Positions 9,439 through 19,436 of a stretch of 64,000 nt of DNA are shown here, in pieces. The number at the start of each line of letters is the position of its first letter. Position 1 is the first letter of the stretch. Both the position numbers and the translations under genes were made by a program. Under the pieces are notes generated by a model. It was not told where the DNA came from and searched no databases. It was given only the letters and a program-made list of their open reading frames with translations. Source of the stretch: Andalucia godoyi (taxonomy: Eukaryota; Discoba; Jakobea; Jakobida; Andaluciidae); NCBI GenBank assembly GCA_009859145.1, contig VRVR01000011.1:268026-332025 (forward strand), written 5' to 3'.

Positions 9439-10170
9439 TCATGGCTTGGAAGACACATCGAGACGGGTGGTCAACGCAGCAATTTTCTGGTCTTTGAGCT
9501 TGACGAGTTGTTCGAGCTTCCGGACCTTCATTTCGAGGATTTCAATCGTTTCCCTGAGTTCCCGCACCGATTCATCTTGGTTCGCAGCGACCGCCGAGCC
9601 AGCAGCATTACTCCCAGAGGATTTCTTCTTGGGGCTTCCGATTCCACCACTATTCGCATTACTATTACCACTACTGCTACTACTGTTGTTGGTTCCCAGG
9701 ACCTGATGATGATGGTGTTGTGGTTGCTGTGATTGGTGTTGTGATTGTTGTGGCTGTGATTTGTGCAAATGTTGCAAGCTGTCATCATTTTCAAAGGATG
9801 CATCCATAGAAGAATCGTCTGCTGCACGAGCCTTCATTTTTCCGAGGCGGAGCATAAACTGCCGGAGGATCCGCTCGACGGTTCCTGGAACACAGTTGAC
9901 GGTATCTTCAATGTCGGCCTTTGAAATAACGAAGCCAAGGCGCCGAAGTACCTTCTGATTCAGGGTATTCCAGTTGTACGACTTTTGAGTAACGCCGTTC
10001 GCAGCAGAGTAGTTGTGCAGTTCGACGATTTTTGGGAAAAAGTGATGCACCACTTCTGCCATCAGCACACCATCGGCGAAGTCTCGCGAAATATTGCGCT
10101 TTGGACGAGAAAGAGGAATCTCGTCAACCCACGTGTACACGGATTGCAGCTCTTCAGGTGACAGATTCAT
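9439..10170 (-). CDS. SPEF1: SPEF1/CLAMP calponin-homology ciliary protein
   Basis: This 243-residue protein has an N-terminal calponin-homology domain of the SPEF1/CLAMP type (residues ~5-110). Hallmarks are YTWVDEIPLSRPKRNISRDF, DGVLMAEVVHHFFPK, VELHNYS and YNWNTLNQKVL. A Q/H/S/N-rich linker and a C-terminal coiled coil (from about ESVRELRETIEILEMKVRKLE) follow. SPEF1 binds and bundles microtubules and is part of the ciliary central apparatus, so this gene indicates motile flagella. The protein is within the family size range, and the start ATG is immediately before the conserved domain. The linker codons are CAG/CAT/AAC-rich repeats likely to vary in length. Confidence 0.93.
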   Translation of the reverse strand: MNLSPEELQSVYTWVDEIPLSRPKRNISRDFADGVLMAEVVHHFFPKIVELHNYSAANGVTQKSYNWNTLNQKVLRRLGFVISKADIEDTVNCVPGTVERILRQFMLRLGKMKARAADDSSMDASFENDDSLQHLHKSQPQQSQHQSQQPQHHHHQVLGTNNSSSSSGNSNANSGGIGSPKKKSSGSNAAGSAVAANQDESVRELRETIEILEMKVRKLEQLVKLKDQKIAALTTRLDVSSKP

Positions 10171-10589
10171 TCACAGCACAGATATGCAGAAACTGCAAAA
10201 AATAGAAGAATTGAAATTCTGAACAGAGAAAGCGTAAGCCGAGGAAGAAAAAAAGCTGCAAATGGGAAGGGAACAAAAAGGAAACAGAAAACAAAGGGAC
10301 TTTCAACGATCGGGATTTTTTTTTTCCTCTCGGGCAAAGGAAGGGAAACGTTTGACTGAGCGCTGACAAAACAAGATGCTAGCGTCACTGCATCAACTAG
10401 AACGAGAAAACCCGCGCAGACGTCAGTTTTTCATTTCTTTTTTGGACCCTCTGTGTGTGTGTGTGTGTGTGTGTGTTTTCTTTTGTGCGATTCTTCTTCT
10501 GTCCATTTTGCATGGTGGAGGAGAAAATCCGTGGTTAGAAAGCAAACAACAGGCCAAAAGAGAAATTGAAACGCCGAGAAGAAAGAACA
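10171..10589. other. Intergenic, divergent promoter region with (TG)n
   Basis: The region between SPEF1 (-) and the spliced coiled-coil gene (+) contains a (TG)n tract at 10452-10476. No coding potential is supported. Confidence 0.6.
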
Positions 10590-13331
10590 ATGTCGCAGTC
10601 CACTCCAAAAGTCGTGGTGACTGATCGGCCGCTTTCAGTGCAGAAAAAGGTATGTGTTTTGCTTTGTTGTTTTTGTTGTTCGCATCCTCCTGCTCCGCGA
10701 TCATGTTGCTCAGTTTTATGTTTTCTATGCATTATCATTTCGACATTCCTGTTTGTTTTTGTAATATCGACCCCAGTGGAGAGATCGTACAAGCGCGTCT
10801 CCGGCCCCCGCAGTCTCAAACAGCACGAGGACACACGGTCATAATAATAATGACTCGTCTATTCCAGGTGAAAAGACTTCTGTTTCTCCTACTCGTAACT
10901 CGGCTCCATTGTATGTTGGTATCCTTCCTTTTTTTGTTTCTGTTTTCGCTATTTATCTGTGGTTTCCAAGCTATTTACATTGTTTTGATTTCAATTGTTG
11001 CTTTTTCTTTTATTTCGGAATTGATACAGGAAGGAACGATCGTCTGGATCAACATCTCCACACTCGACATCGGCGACAGGTTCAGCAACATCTCCGGGAA
11101 TGAATCAGCATGTGGAAGCAGCTCCGCGAACTCCAGTTCTAAACAGAAAAGGCAATCCCTCGCCATCGCCGAATCTGACAACGGTCCGATCTCCGCTAAG
11201 GGCTGCCCAGGAGCAAGCCGACCTTGCTGAAAAATCGCTTGCTCGCGAGCGCCGCAAGCTGCTGGAGCAGATGCGACTTCGTGCTCTCCACGACTTGCAA
11301 GTTCTGACAGATATTGAAGTTCTGACAAAGTCTTCTTCGTCTTCTGCATATGTTTCTGGGCCAGGAAGCGGCAGCAGGCCTGCTTCTCGATCACGGATGT
11401 CTGTTTCTTCTTCTCGGAAGAGCTCCGTCGATGACTCGGCGCAGAATGCGTCGATTGGAGAAGATGAAACTGGTGCGTTAAATTGGGGGAGTGAAGAAGC
11501 GGAGAGACGGGAGAAGGTGAGGAAATTGCGAGAAGAAAGTGTGGCGAGGTTGAAGGATCAGACGGACCAGGAGCTTGATGTTCTGGACCAAATGAACAGA
11601 GAGTTTGATGAACAAGACCATGACCATCTGAGAGCAACCTTGCGCCCGTCGTCTGCGACAACAAGTCGCAGATATTCCGATGTGCAGCGCAGGTTTGACA
11701 AACCGTGTGAAAAGATGGAGACGCAGCGTAAGCAGTCTGTAGAGCGCAGAAGGCAGATGCAACACAATGAGACTGAACAACGTCGAAAGGAAATCGAGGC
11801 AAAGGCGGAGGTTGGGCGAAGACTGGCAGCAAGGCCTTCATCTGCTTCCAAGGCACTCAAACAGGCTGTACCGTCCAGATTCATGCAGGTTTTTGAAAAA
11901 CAGGCTCAGGACAAGATGGCGTTTTTAACTCCAAAGGAAAAGATCATGCTTGACCGCCAGGAGAGAATCGATAAGATCAATGCCATGGTCAGTGTGAATG
12001 GCTCGAGAAGTACCAGCCTTGTGCATTCACCGGATCAATTAGCCGGAGCGCAGTCTCAGTCTCAGTCACCATTGAATACCTCCGGTCCAGAAGGAACGCT
12101 GCTGCGTGGAATGTCGAGTGCAAGCATCACGAGTGCAGGGAGCATCACGCACTCGTCTCTGATGGCATCCATTCAACTTGCAGTCAAGCGGATTGATCCA
12201 AAGGTCCAAAAGGAAGTTCCTCCGTCGGCGACTGCGTCATTGGCAAAATTCAAAAGTCCTGCGCCTGCTGGATCAGCAACGAAGAAGCCTTCGTCTGCGG
12301 TGCAGGCATCTGCGACACGAACATCACGCCCGCCGCCTATTTCTGGTCCTTTAAAGGTTAAGCGACTTGATTTGACCATTCTGGACAGTCCCGAAAAGGA
12401 TGGCGAGCAGAAGAACCAGCATGATGTCCACTCTCAGCATCATCGTCATCCGCACGCGGAGACCCAACAACAGCACATCCACGGTGAATGCCAAGGAGAT
12501 CGACCCGAAACCCAAACCGCGTCTGCTGTCCTCGGAGTACCAGCTGCTGATGAGGTGGAGGAACCGAATGAATCTATGATTGCACATGATCCTTCTTCGT
12601 TCTCCCACGAAAGCTCGGTATTGGCAGTGGACGCTTCTGCAGTTTTAGATGGCCCTGTCGACGATTATCCGAATCAATCAGGAAGTGAGGTCCATACGCC
12701 GGCAACGATGCCTAAAAGCGTCAGTCCAAACCCACAAATGAAAGCGGAAGCTGTGGATGAAGGTATTCAAGTGACTCAGCCGAGCTTGTCTGTATCCGAG
12801 CTCATGGAAGAAGTCCGAGAGGAACATGAGCGCGAAATGTTGCAACATCAAAATCAAAAACGTGTTCCTGGAACGCCGTTGCGAGAAACAAGGCAGTTCT
12901 TGAAAGAGTTGTATGAACAACACGCATTTCTTGATCGACCTGCCAATTTGAACTTGGATTCTCCGCGGACTCCGTCGTCAATTGTTGTGGATCCGATGGA
13001 AACGGAAATCGATCGACTCATCAAGGAAAAAAAGAACTCCAATGCAAAGTTTGACCAAAGTCAACACTCATCGTCTTCCACTGTCGCGCAGCCGCAGCCA
13101 CAATCACAAGGCGGCGCATCGCTGCATGTGAACACATCACTGGATGATGCACATCTGGATGTTGACGCGCTGATTCAGGCGCGAAAGAAACAGATGCAAC
13201 ATTCGACGACTTCTAACGGTTCTCATGTGATTCTCCCCGTCACAGATCAGGAAAAGGATGATATCGACGACGTGATTCAGCGTATGCTCCAGGAAAAGAT
13301 GCGGGAACAGCAAGCCGCCCGGAATGCCTAA
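10590..13331 (+). CDS. Coiled-coil low-complexity protein, three exons, unknown function
   Basis: The predicted exons are 10590-10649, 10777-10910 and 11030-13331, joined in phase to give 831 residues. Both introns start GTATGT and end in AG (ccccag, gatacag). Exon 1 encodes MSQSTPKVVVTDRPLSVQKK, exon 2 a serine/threonine-rich stretch, and exon 3 runs in frame into the long open frame. The protein alternates serine/proline-rich disorder with charged helices: LAEKSLARERRKLLEQMRLR, a lysine/glutamate helix around the first third, and DKMAFLTPKEKIMLDRQERI. It ends in the charged helix MLQEKMREQQAARNA. I recognise no domain. A cytoskeletal or ciliary role is possible by composition but not shown. 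The 3' end converges on the minus-strand gene at 13454. Confidence 0.75.
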
Positions 13332-13453
13332 TCAGAGATTGATGTGCAATGGATGCTTGTCCGCGTGATGTGTGAAATTTGCCATTTGTTCCATTGTCAC
13401 CGCCATGCGAGTCTACTTCATACGTCAAATGCAATCCTATTTACTGGATGTTG

Positions 13454-14574
13454 TTATCCGAGAGCCAAAGACTGTACAATTGAAGGAGAAGGAGCAAATC
13501 CAGAACTGCGGCGCAGGTGCGCCCAAGACCCGCTGCGAACAGTCCTGCTCGGCGTCACCGTTGCAATAGGAGATCTGGCATCTTTTGGAATCTTACGCTG
13601 CCTACCCGATAAAAACTCCGCATACGCCCCTTCGGAAGATACAGATCCGCTTCGATACAACCTGCCAGGCATACCGAACTCCACCGAAGAAAGCGAGGAC
13701 GTCGGAGTGGACGGATCGCTCAAAGGGAAACCAAAGGAATCAACTACACCGGATGCTTGAAGTTGAGAAGTGTTGATCTTGTCAGACTTTGGAGAAATCG
13801 GGTCGAGGTTGTTGGCGAGAGTCAGAAGCCATAGCCAAACATCGACAATCTGCTGACGCGACACAAATAGCATCGTCACAAGTCCCATTAAGCCAGTGAT
13901 GACCCACAAAAACTGTTCGACAATTGCGGTTCGATCAACTGGGTCCAACGAAACCCACTGATAACGAACGTCAAACGATTTCGGAAGCATCGACGACGCT
14001 GTGTTTGCAGCAACATCGTCGATATCTAAAGCCACAAGAAGCAAGGAGAAGATTATGTAAGTAACAAAATTCCACAACGATAACAACAAATTCTGCAGGT
14101 GCTAAAAACATACAGGAAGGCTCAAGAGAAAGCTTGGAAATCTTTCCAGTGGTATAGTACAGAGTGATTGTGAGAACGGACAAGATTTGACCATCTCCAG
14201 AACTGATGGTTATCCACGGTGTCTGTAACGTCTCGGTAAACCACAATGCAAATCGAGTGGTCTGGTATATTCTGAATTGCATTCCATCAAATCCTTGAAT
14301 GTGAACATGAGAATCTTCTCCAAATCGCGGAGCTAGTCTGGAATCCAAGGGACTCCAATGTTGGACAGCCTTAACAAAGCGAACGAAAGCGGAAGTTGAA
14401 AGGGATAAGAAAATCATCTGCAAACGCAAACACATGAAGCGACCGAGAAAAGAAACATACTCCTGCATATTCAACGCGCTTTTTTATGGACAATGCTTCT
14501 CTGAACTCAAATGCGCATGCAGAGTACCACAAGAAGAACATTGAAATTAGAAACAACATATTCGTGTTGGACAT
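13454..14574 (-). CDS. Membrane protein with ectodomain, three exons, unknown family
   Basis: The predicted exons (reading order) are 14461-14574, 14114-14417 and 13454-14025. The introns are 43 nt and 88 nt, both start GTATGT, and the phases match exactly, giving 329 residues. The protein starts with a signal-peptide-like segment (MLFLISMFFLWYSACAF). A ~170-residue region with alternating beta-like pattern follows (HVHIQGFDGMQFRIYQTTRF; SVLTITLYYTTG). There is one clear C-terminal transmembrane segment (FLWVITGLMGLVTMLFV) and a ~110-residue serine/arginine-rich cytosolic tail. It may be a type I membrane protein. No family was recognised. The very short first intron is typical of this genome. 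Confidence 0.65.
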
Positions 14575-15071
14575 GTTTTTTCTGCGTCACGAATTGAAAT
14601 CTTTTCCTATTCTACAAATGCTACCATCCATGAAACTGGGAGTGAAAAAAACCACGAACAGTGCAATCTGCCAGCGGGTCCGTATGCTGTGGAAAGTATC
14701 AAAAAAAAAATCGCAACTTGCAAGAAAAAGAAAAATCCGGAGTCCACGGATTCGGCAGCAAAAAAAAAGGGAGTTGGAGCTGTTTCCTCACTGCAGATTT
14801 GAGGCTGCCGTGTGGGCTGCCGGATCTCGGACAGTGAATGCATCTGATGTAGGCGCCACCAACTGAGCTGCTCAAATCAAAAAAGATTCCCCCCGCCACG
14901 CCACGCCGCAACGCACATGACAAAAACGATCTTTTTGATTGCTTTGTTTGATGTTCGGGTTTGTTTTTTTTGAAACTCCGAAATTTGCGCTTTGCTCGCA
15001 GAACCATCCTAGTTCCCTCAAGAGTCTTCATTTTCATTGAATTTTGTTTCTCGTAAAGCAGGGTCAAAGGC
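14575..15071. other. Intergenic, divergent promoter region
   Basis: About 500 bp between the membrane-protein gene (-) and the aminotransferase gene (+), with A runs (14700-14770) and T-rich patches. Short open frames are present on both strands, with no family or splice support. Confidence 0.5.
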
Positions 15072-16529
15072 ATGTCACAGTGCACAAAGAACGACGATTT
15101 ACTTTCTGGAAAGCAGGCATGGATCGCTTCTGCTGCCGATTATAATGGAAATGAGCCAGATTCTGAGCTTCCATTCATGATTTCAATGTTTAAACAGACA
15201 ACAGCGTCTCATTTCACACGATGGAATCCAGGTCTTGACGCTGCCAACTTGTCGAACGGCAGCATTCGGTTTGGGGGGGATGCGCGAGCGCGCTTGTTCA
15301 AACTGGGAAAAGATGTTGTGTATCTGAATCATGGGTCCTATGGTGCGTGCCTGTGGCCATGCGTGGAACGCCAGCGATGTCTACAGGAACTGCAGGAGGA
15401 AAATGGAATCCGGTTCATGGAATTTGTGCCTCATGCATTGAAACGTGTCACGAAGAGAATTGCAAACTTTGTGAACGGAAAAAATGGAAAGATTGCGCTG
15501 TTGAGAAACGCAACCATGGCTTCGAACGAGATCTTGCGGTCTCTATCGGTACGTCTTGCGTTATGCCCTCAGGATGAAATTATGGTGTTTTCCTTTGGAT
15601 ACGGTGCTGTCAAGAATACTGTGCATTTCGTAGCCGAAAGCGCTGGCTCCAAAGTGTGTCAGATTCGGTGCCCCATTCCAATTCCAGATGACGATACATT
15701 GGTTGGGATGTTTGAAGAGCACATCAAGAAGACCACCACGAAGATTGCCGTTTTTGATCACGTGGTTTCTGGGACTGCAGATATCTTGCCAGTAAACAGA
15801 CTGGTGGATGCATGCAGGCGACATGGGGTTGTATCGGTTGTGGATGGCGCACATGGAATCGGTTTGCTTCCTCTAGACCTTGATGATGATTTGAAACCTG
15901 ATTTCTACTTTTCGAATTGTCACAAGTGGTTAATGGCGCCGAAAGGAACAGCGTTTCTGTACGTCAGGGATGGTGCAGGTGCAGTTGTCAGCGATGCTTC
16001 GGCCGCTGTTCATCCGACTGTTATCAGCCACGGATACCGATTCTCGTTTGATTCCGAGCATCTTTGGACCGCCACGGATGACTACACTGGAATGATAGCT
16101 TTGGAAACTGCACTCGATGTTTTCGATGCCTTTGGCCCTCAGTTGATCATGCAACATAACACGACACTCGCCAGAAGTGCGGGAGAGATGCTTGTCGCGG
16201 CTTGGGAAACGGGATTATTGTCTCAAACACCAGATTCTCGGTATGCTGCTATGGTAGTTGTGCGATTACCAGACTATGTGAAGAACTGGTACATGGAATC
16301 GTATCTTCCACAGCATACCTTGGAGCAGTTCACCGCTCCGCAGGCAGCAGAGACGTTCCGAATCGACTATCTTCGATCGAAACATCACATCGAAATTCCT
16401 GTCCTTTGTTATGAGGTCTCTGGGCCGTGGTACGTGCGACTTGCTGCGCAGATTTATCTGGAGCTATCGGATTTTGAGAAACTGCGTGACGTCATCCTCG
16501 ATATCAAGACCCTGAGGAAGGAAGCGTGA
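15072..16529 (+). CDS. Class V PLP-dependent aminotransferase (isopenicillin-N-epimerase/EgtE-like)
   Basis: This 485-residue protein has the aminotransferase class V fold. It includes VYLNHGSYGA near the substrate/PLP pocket, VVDGAHGIG with the aspartate that contacts the PLP pyridine, and SNCHKWLMAPKG, where the lysine after His is the Schiff-base residue. The N-HGSYG and HKWLMAPKG forms are typical of the isopenicillin N epimerase-like branch. That branch also includes hercynylcysteine sulfoxide lyases of ergothioneine synthesis (fungal Egt2) and other C-S lyases. The substrate cannot be told from sequence alone. The gene has no intron. A ~60-residue N-terminal extension before the domain shows no clear targeting signal. 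Confidence 0.85.
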   Translation: MSQCTKNDDLLSGKQAWIASAADYNGNEPDSELPFMISMFKQTTASHFTRWNPGLDAANLSNGSIRFGGDARARLFKLGKDVVYLNHGSYGACLWPCVERQRCLQELQEENGIRFMEFVPHALKRVTKRIANFVNGKNGKIALLRNATMASNEILRSLSVRLALCPQDEIMVFSFGYGAVKNTVHFVAESAGSKVCQIRCPIPIPDDDTLVGMFEEHIKKTTTKIAVFDHVVSGTADILPVNRLVDACRRHGVVSVVDGAHGIGLLPLDLDDDLKPDFYFSNCHKWLMAPKGTAFLYVRDGAGAVVSDASAAVHPTVISHGYRFSFDSEHLWTATDDYTGMIALETALDVFDAFGPQLIMQHNTTLARSAGEMLVAAWETGLLSQTPDSRYAAMVVVRLPDYVKNWYMESYLPQHTLEQFTAPQAAETFRIDYLRSKHHIEIPVLCYEVSGPWYVRLAAQIYLELSDFEKLRDVILDIKTLRKEA

Positions 16530-16932
16530 CAGCGGGACACATTTAAACTTGGTGGGGAAAGGAATACTTCGTTGCTCTGAACAATCATGAACAATTTTAC
16601 TTGCTGCCGGAGTTCGTCAAGTGCCATCCGCAAATCGTGGTCCGTTGCTGCGCTTTTCCACGATTGCATCATGTAGGTGCATCGGAATCTACTGTTCAAG
16701 CATTTCCAATTCAAGACGAACTGCCGACAAAACTGTACAGTATTTGTTAAAATCGGATCGGATCTCAGTCGCTATCAGTTAGTATTTTCCTCGTGTAAAG
16801 CATTTGCAAAGAGATGAGGATCCAAAGAAACCGTCAGAACAATGAAGAAATCGAAGAACGTTGGATCACCGTAGGCCTGCAAATGGAGAAGAAGAGGAGG
16901 AATAGGATAGATTAACAGAGACCAGATGGACC
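16530..16932 (-). other. Unassigned stretch with coding-looking minus-strand segments
   Basis: On the minus strand an acceptor-like ctccatttgcag at about 16875-16886 precedes an open segment reading AYGDPTFFDFFIVLTVSLDP. Further on, a segment reading MMQSWKSAATDHDLRMALDE ends at a GTAAAA donor. They could be exons of a small spliced gene converging on the aminotransferase gene. I could not join them in phase with the FAM241-like frame upstream, so no CDS is called. Confidence 0.3.
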
Positions 16933-17286
16933 TCAGGAACGTCGTGGTGCTTGGGGAAAGTCACGAATTCCGTGAACTCCTGTTGGTTTCTGGCTGGAAC
17001 TAGAACCAGATCCGTTTGAACTGCTGCCAGAAGCGGACGTTGTGCTTTCTGATTTGTGATACAACGCAAGGACACCCATCAGTACAACAAACGCCAAAAG
17101 ACCAGGAATTCCAAAAAGGAGGCCAAAGACGACTGCAACTGCAAGAACTTGCCAAAACTTGACTCCTTCTCCTAAGGATGAGATCTCGGTCGTCAAGACA
17201 CCCCCGCCAGCGGGAAAACTTCCCCCAGCTCCGCTTGGGCTCGATGGATTATCTGGGACAACAACACCATTCACAATTCTTGGCAT
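16933..17286 (-). CDS. Small single-pass membrane protein, FAM241/DUF4605-like
   Basis: The 117-residue protein starts MPRIVNGVVVPD, close to the R-[IL]-x-NG-x-[IV]-V-x-D signature that opens FAM241 (DUF4605) proteins. A glycine/proline-rich linker leads to one hydrophobic segment (VLAVAVVFGLLFGIPGLLAFVVLMGVLALY) and a serine/glycine-rich tail. Animal FAM241 proteins are small ER/endolysosomal membrane proteins of poorly known function. The match is limited to the opening motif and overall layout. The C-terminus could continue in further exons downstream, which the sequence neither proves nor excludes. Confidence 0.5.
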   Translation of the reverse strand: MPRIVNGVVVPDNPSSPSGAGGSFPAGGGVLTTEISSLGEGVKFWQVLAVAVVFGLLFGIPGLLAFVVLMGVLALYHKSESTTSASGSSSNGSGSSSSQKPTGVHGIRDFPQAPRRS

Positions 17287-18480
17287 GATGGGCTAAGCCA
17301 GGTTCAGCAATAAAAGCATCCAGAAGAAAATAAAACGGGAACACGTCGTTCCATTGTGAAACGCACAGCTGAACATCCGACAGATCACAGAACGGCAAGT
17401 AGAATTTAACTGTCATTCTTGAGTCGAAAACTTGAAATCGTGCTCAAGTGCCGTTGAATAATAACACGTCATTGTCACGCATACAGAAAGTATCCACAAA
17501 ACAAAGTACAGTCGGTAAAATGTCTGTTGTTTGAATGTTTTTTGTTCGTTGATTCTTCATGCGGCAGAAAAAAATGAAAAGACACACGCAACGTCTCTGT
17601 CGGACTTTCGTCTTTCACCATGTCTCTCTGGCGGGCAAACCTGCCTCTACGACGTCCTGCTGTGAGCCTGGAAGAGATTTTTGTCCAGCGTCAGAGACTC
17701 TCCATTTCTCGGAGGATTCCTCGTGCTGATGAGGGAAAGATACGGGCGACAATGAAAAAGACAACAAAGCTTGCAGAATGGCTCGAACGGCGGGGTGCAA
17801 GGACAATGCAGAGATGACCATGAAAAGCGAGGATAGTTGTGAGTTGCCCAAAACATTCGTTCCTAATTGCTCGCAAAACGACGCTCCGGGTCATCAAATC
17901 CTGAGAATTTCGAAAAGAAACACAGATACCGCAGGAAAAACGTACAAGGAAAAGCAAGACGAAACAGAAAATATGAAACACAGGGCTGTGCCTGGGATCT
18001 AATGCGGCGGAGACACTGAACATGCTAGCGATGAATGCTAGAACAGGTGCGTGTGCGCGAAATGACGTGCCAGGGGTTGTATTTCATATTCTGGTCTGGA
18101 ATGGAAAAAACACCAGCGAATGCACCGCTTTCAAGAGGTCGAAATGCAAGAGATGGAATCAATGAATCGCTGTTTTGCCTGCTATTGGAACAGATAAAGG
18201 TCGGGTTTTGGATTCGTGTGCGGAAAGACGAGAAGCATCGTAAATGTGGACATCAAATACAGCAGTGGAGAGAACAGACTTTGTTATTCGCAGCCCAGAC
18301 ATTTCCTGAGTATTCGTAAGTGTTAAAATCGAACAACAGAAGAGAAAGATAGCTGAAAGACAACAATAGGGAACGCTGTGCGGGAGACCGTACAAATGAC
18401 AGGTCTCTGATGCCTGAGACAAAAACAAACGAAAAGAGTCAGCTGCCTTGCCAAGAATCAGAGATGTTCGAATGAATCCA
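17287..18480. other. Stretch without a supported gene
   Basis: A 65-codon + frame at 17620-17817 begins in a good context (caccATG), is basic and starts MSLWRANLPLRRPAVSLEE. It could be a small mitochondrial-type protein, but nothing else supports it. Other frames are short and strand-ambiguous. The stretch follows the end of the unresolved minus-strand gene at 18481. Confidence 0.3.
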
Positions 18481-19436
18481 CTAATCCTTGGACGACCACA
18501 CTGCAGCAAGCCACTTTCGAATCGTCGGAGTGAAATACCAGCTCTGACGAATACGATGGATAAGATGTTAGTTTGATTTCTCACTGCCATCAAAACTGTG
18601 AATAACGTTCTGGTTATGATGTCCACCTGTGCACAAAGAGATAACAATACGGAACGGCGCAAAATGTTCAGACGTGAGAATTGAATCCAGCACCATGGCA
18701 ACACAATGCGCGACATGTCGGAATCGCATCAATCGTTTGTTTCAGGAATTAGCAAAGAATATCGGTTCACGAACATTTGCAGGAAACTATACTGCTTCTC
18801 GATAAGAGCATTCGGAGTCCTTTCCACATGCTTCGCAAATCCCACTGAGAAACATTATTCCTGGAAACACAGCTTGTCCGAATAGAATCATATTAAGACG
18901 GGCCTGACAAAAATGATCGTGTCGTTTTCGTTTAATGTGTTCAAACGTCTTGGGAAAAAAAAACTGATAATGAGAAAGTCATCTCCCATTTCCGGATGCC
19001 AGAAGCCATTCCTTGTGCATCCATATTATCGATGTTTTCATTTTGACACCGCTAGTTATTACCATAAGTATTCTTCGTTCTCCAGCAAGTTTCAACACAT
19101 CCGCATTTTTTTGTGCTAAACGGAAGCTGGGTGAAACCGTGATCCGAAATTTGCCTGTGCCAACGGTTCCTGTGCCCGTTGATGCAGGGGCGCTAGATAC
19201 TCCGTCACCGTCAATGGCTCGTAAGACTGATCTTTTCACAAGAACAGCCTTGTTCATTGTTGACTGCTGTGAGTTATCTTGGCTGAGAGGTGAACATGCA
19301 TCAGAACTGCAACTGGTGCGATGCAACATTGTCGGCTCAGGCACCATGAACTTTCCTTTCAACAAACATCTTTTTTCCACAACTGTGAGATTGTCTTTGT
19401 GCGATGGTGTGTTCGTTGTCCCGACTACTGCGGCAT
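18481..19436 (-). CDS. 3' part of an unresolved intron-rich gene
   Basis: Four minus-strand exons can be joined with matching phases. They are 19063-19436, 18793-18903 (111 nt), 18585-18626 (42 nt) and 18481-18543 (63 nt, stop TAG). The introns between them are 159, 166 and 41 nt, starting GTAATA, GTATAG and GTGAGA, and the last has a CTAAC branch-like sequence. The encoded C-terminus includes FRITVSPSFRLAQKNADVLK, a hydrophobic ILFGQAVFPGIMFLSGI followed by a CxxC-like CEACGKDSEC, and ends RKWLAAVWSSKD. A further upstream exon probably ends at 19498 (donor GTAAGA). The 5' part up to about 21.1 kb could not be resolved. No family was recognised. Other splice choices are possible, so this model is tentative. 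Confidence 0.35.

Noticed and set aside
17620-17817. A 65-codon basic plus-strand ORF with a good start context
   Set aside because: No homology, splice or neighbour evidence. It is mentioned only in the description of the gene-poor stretch.
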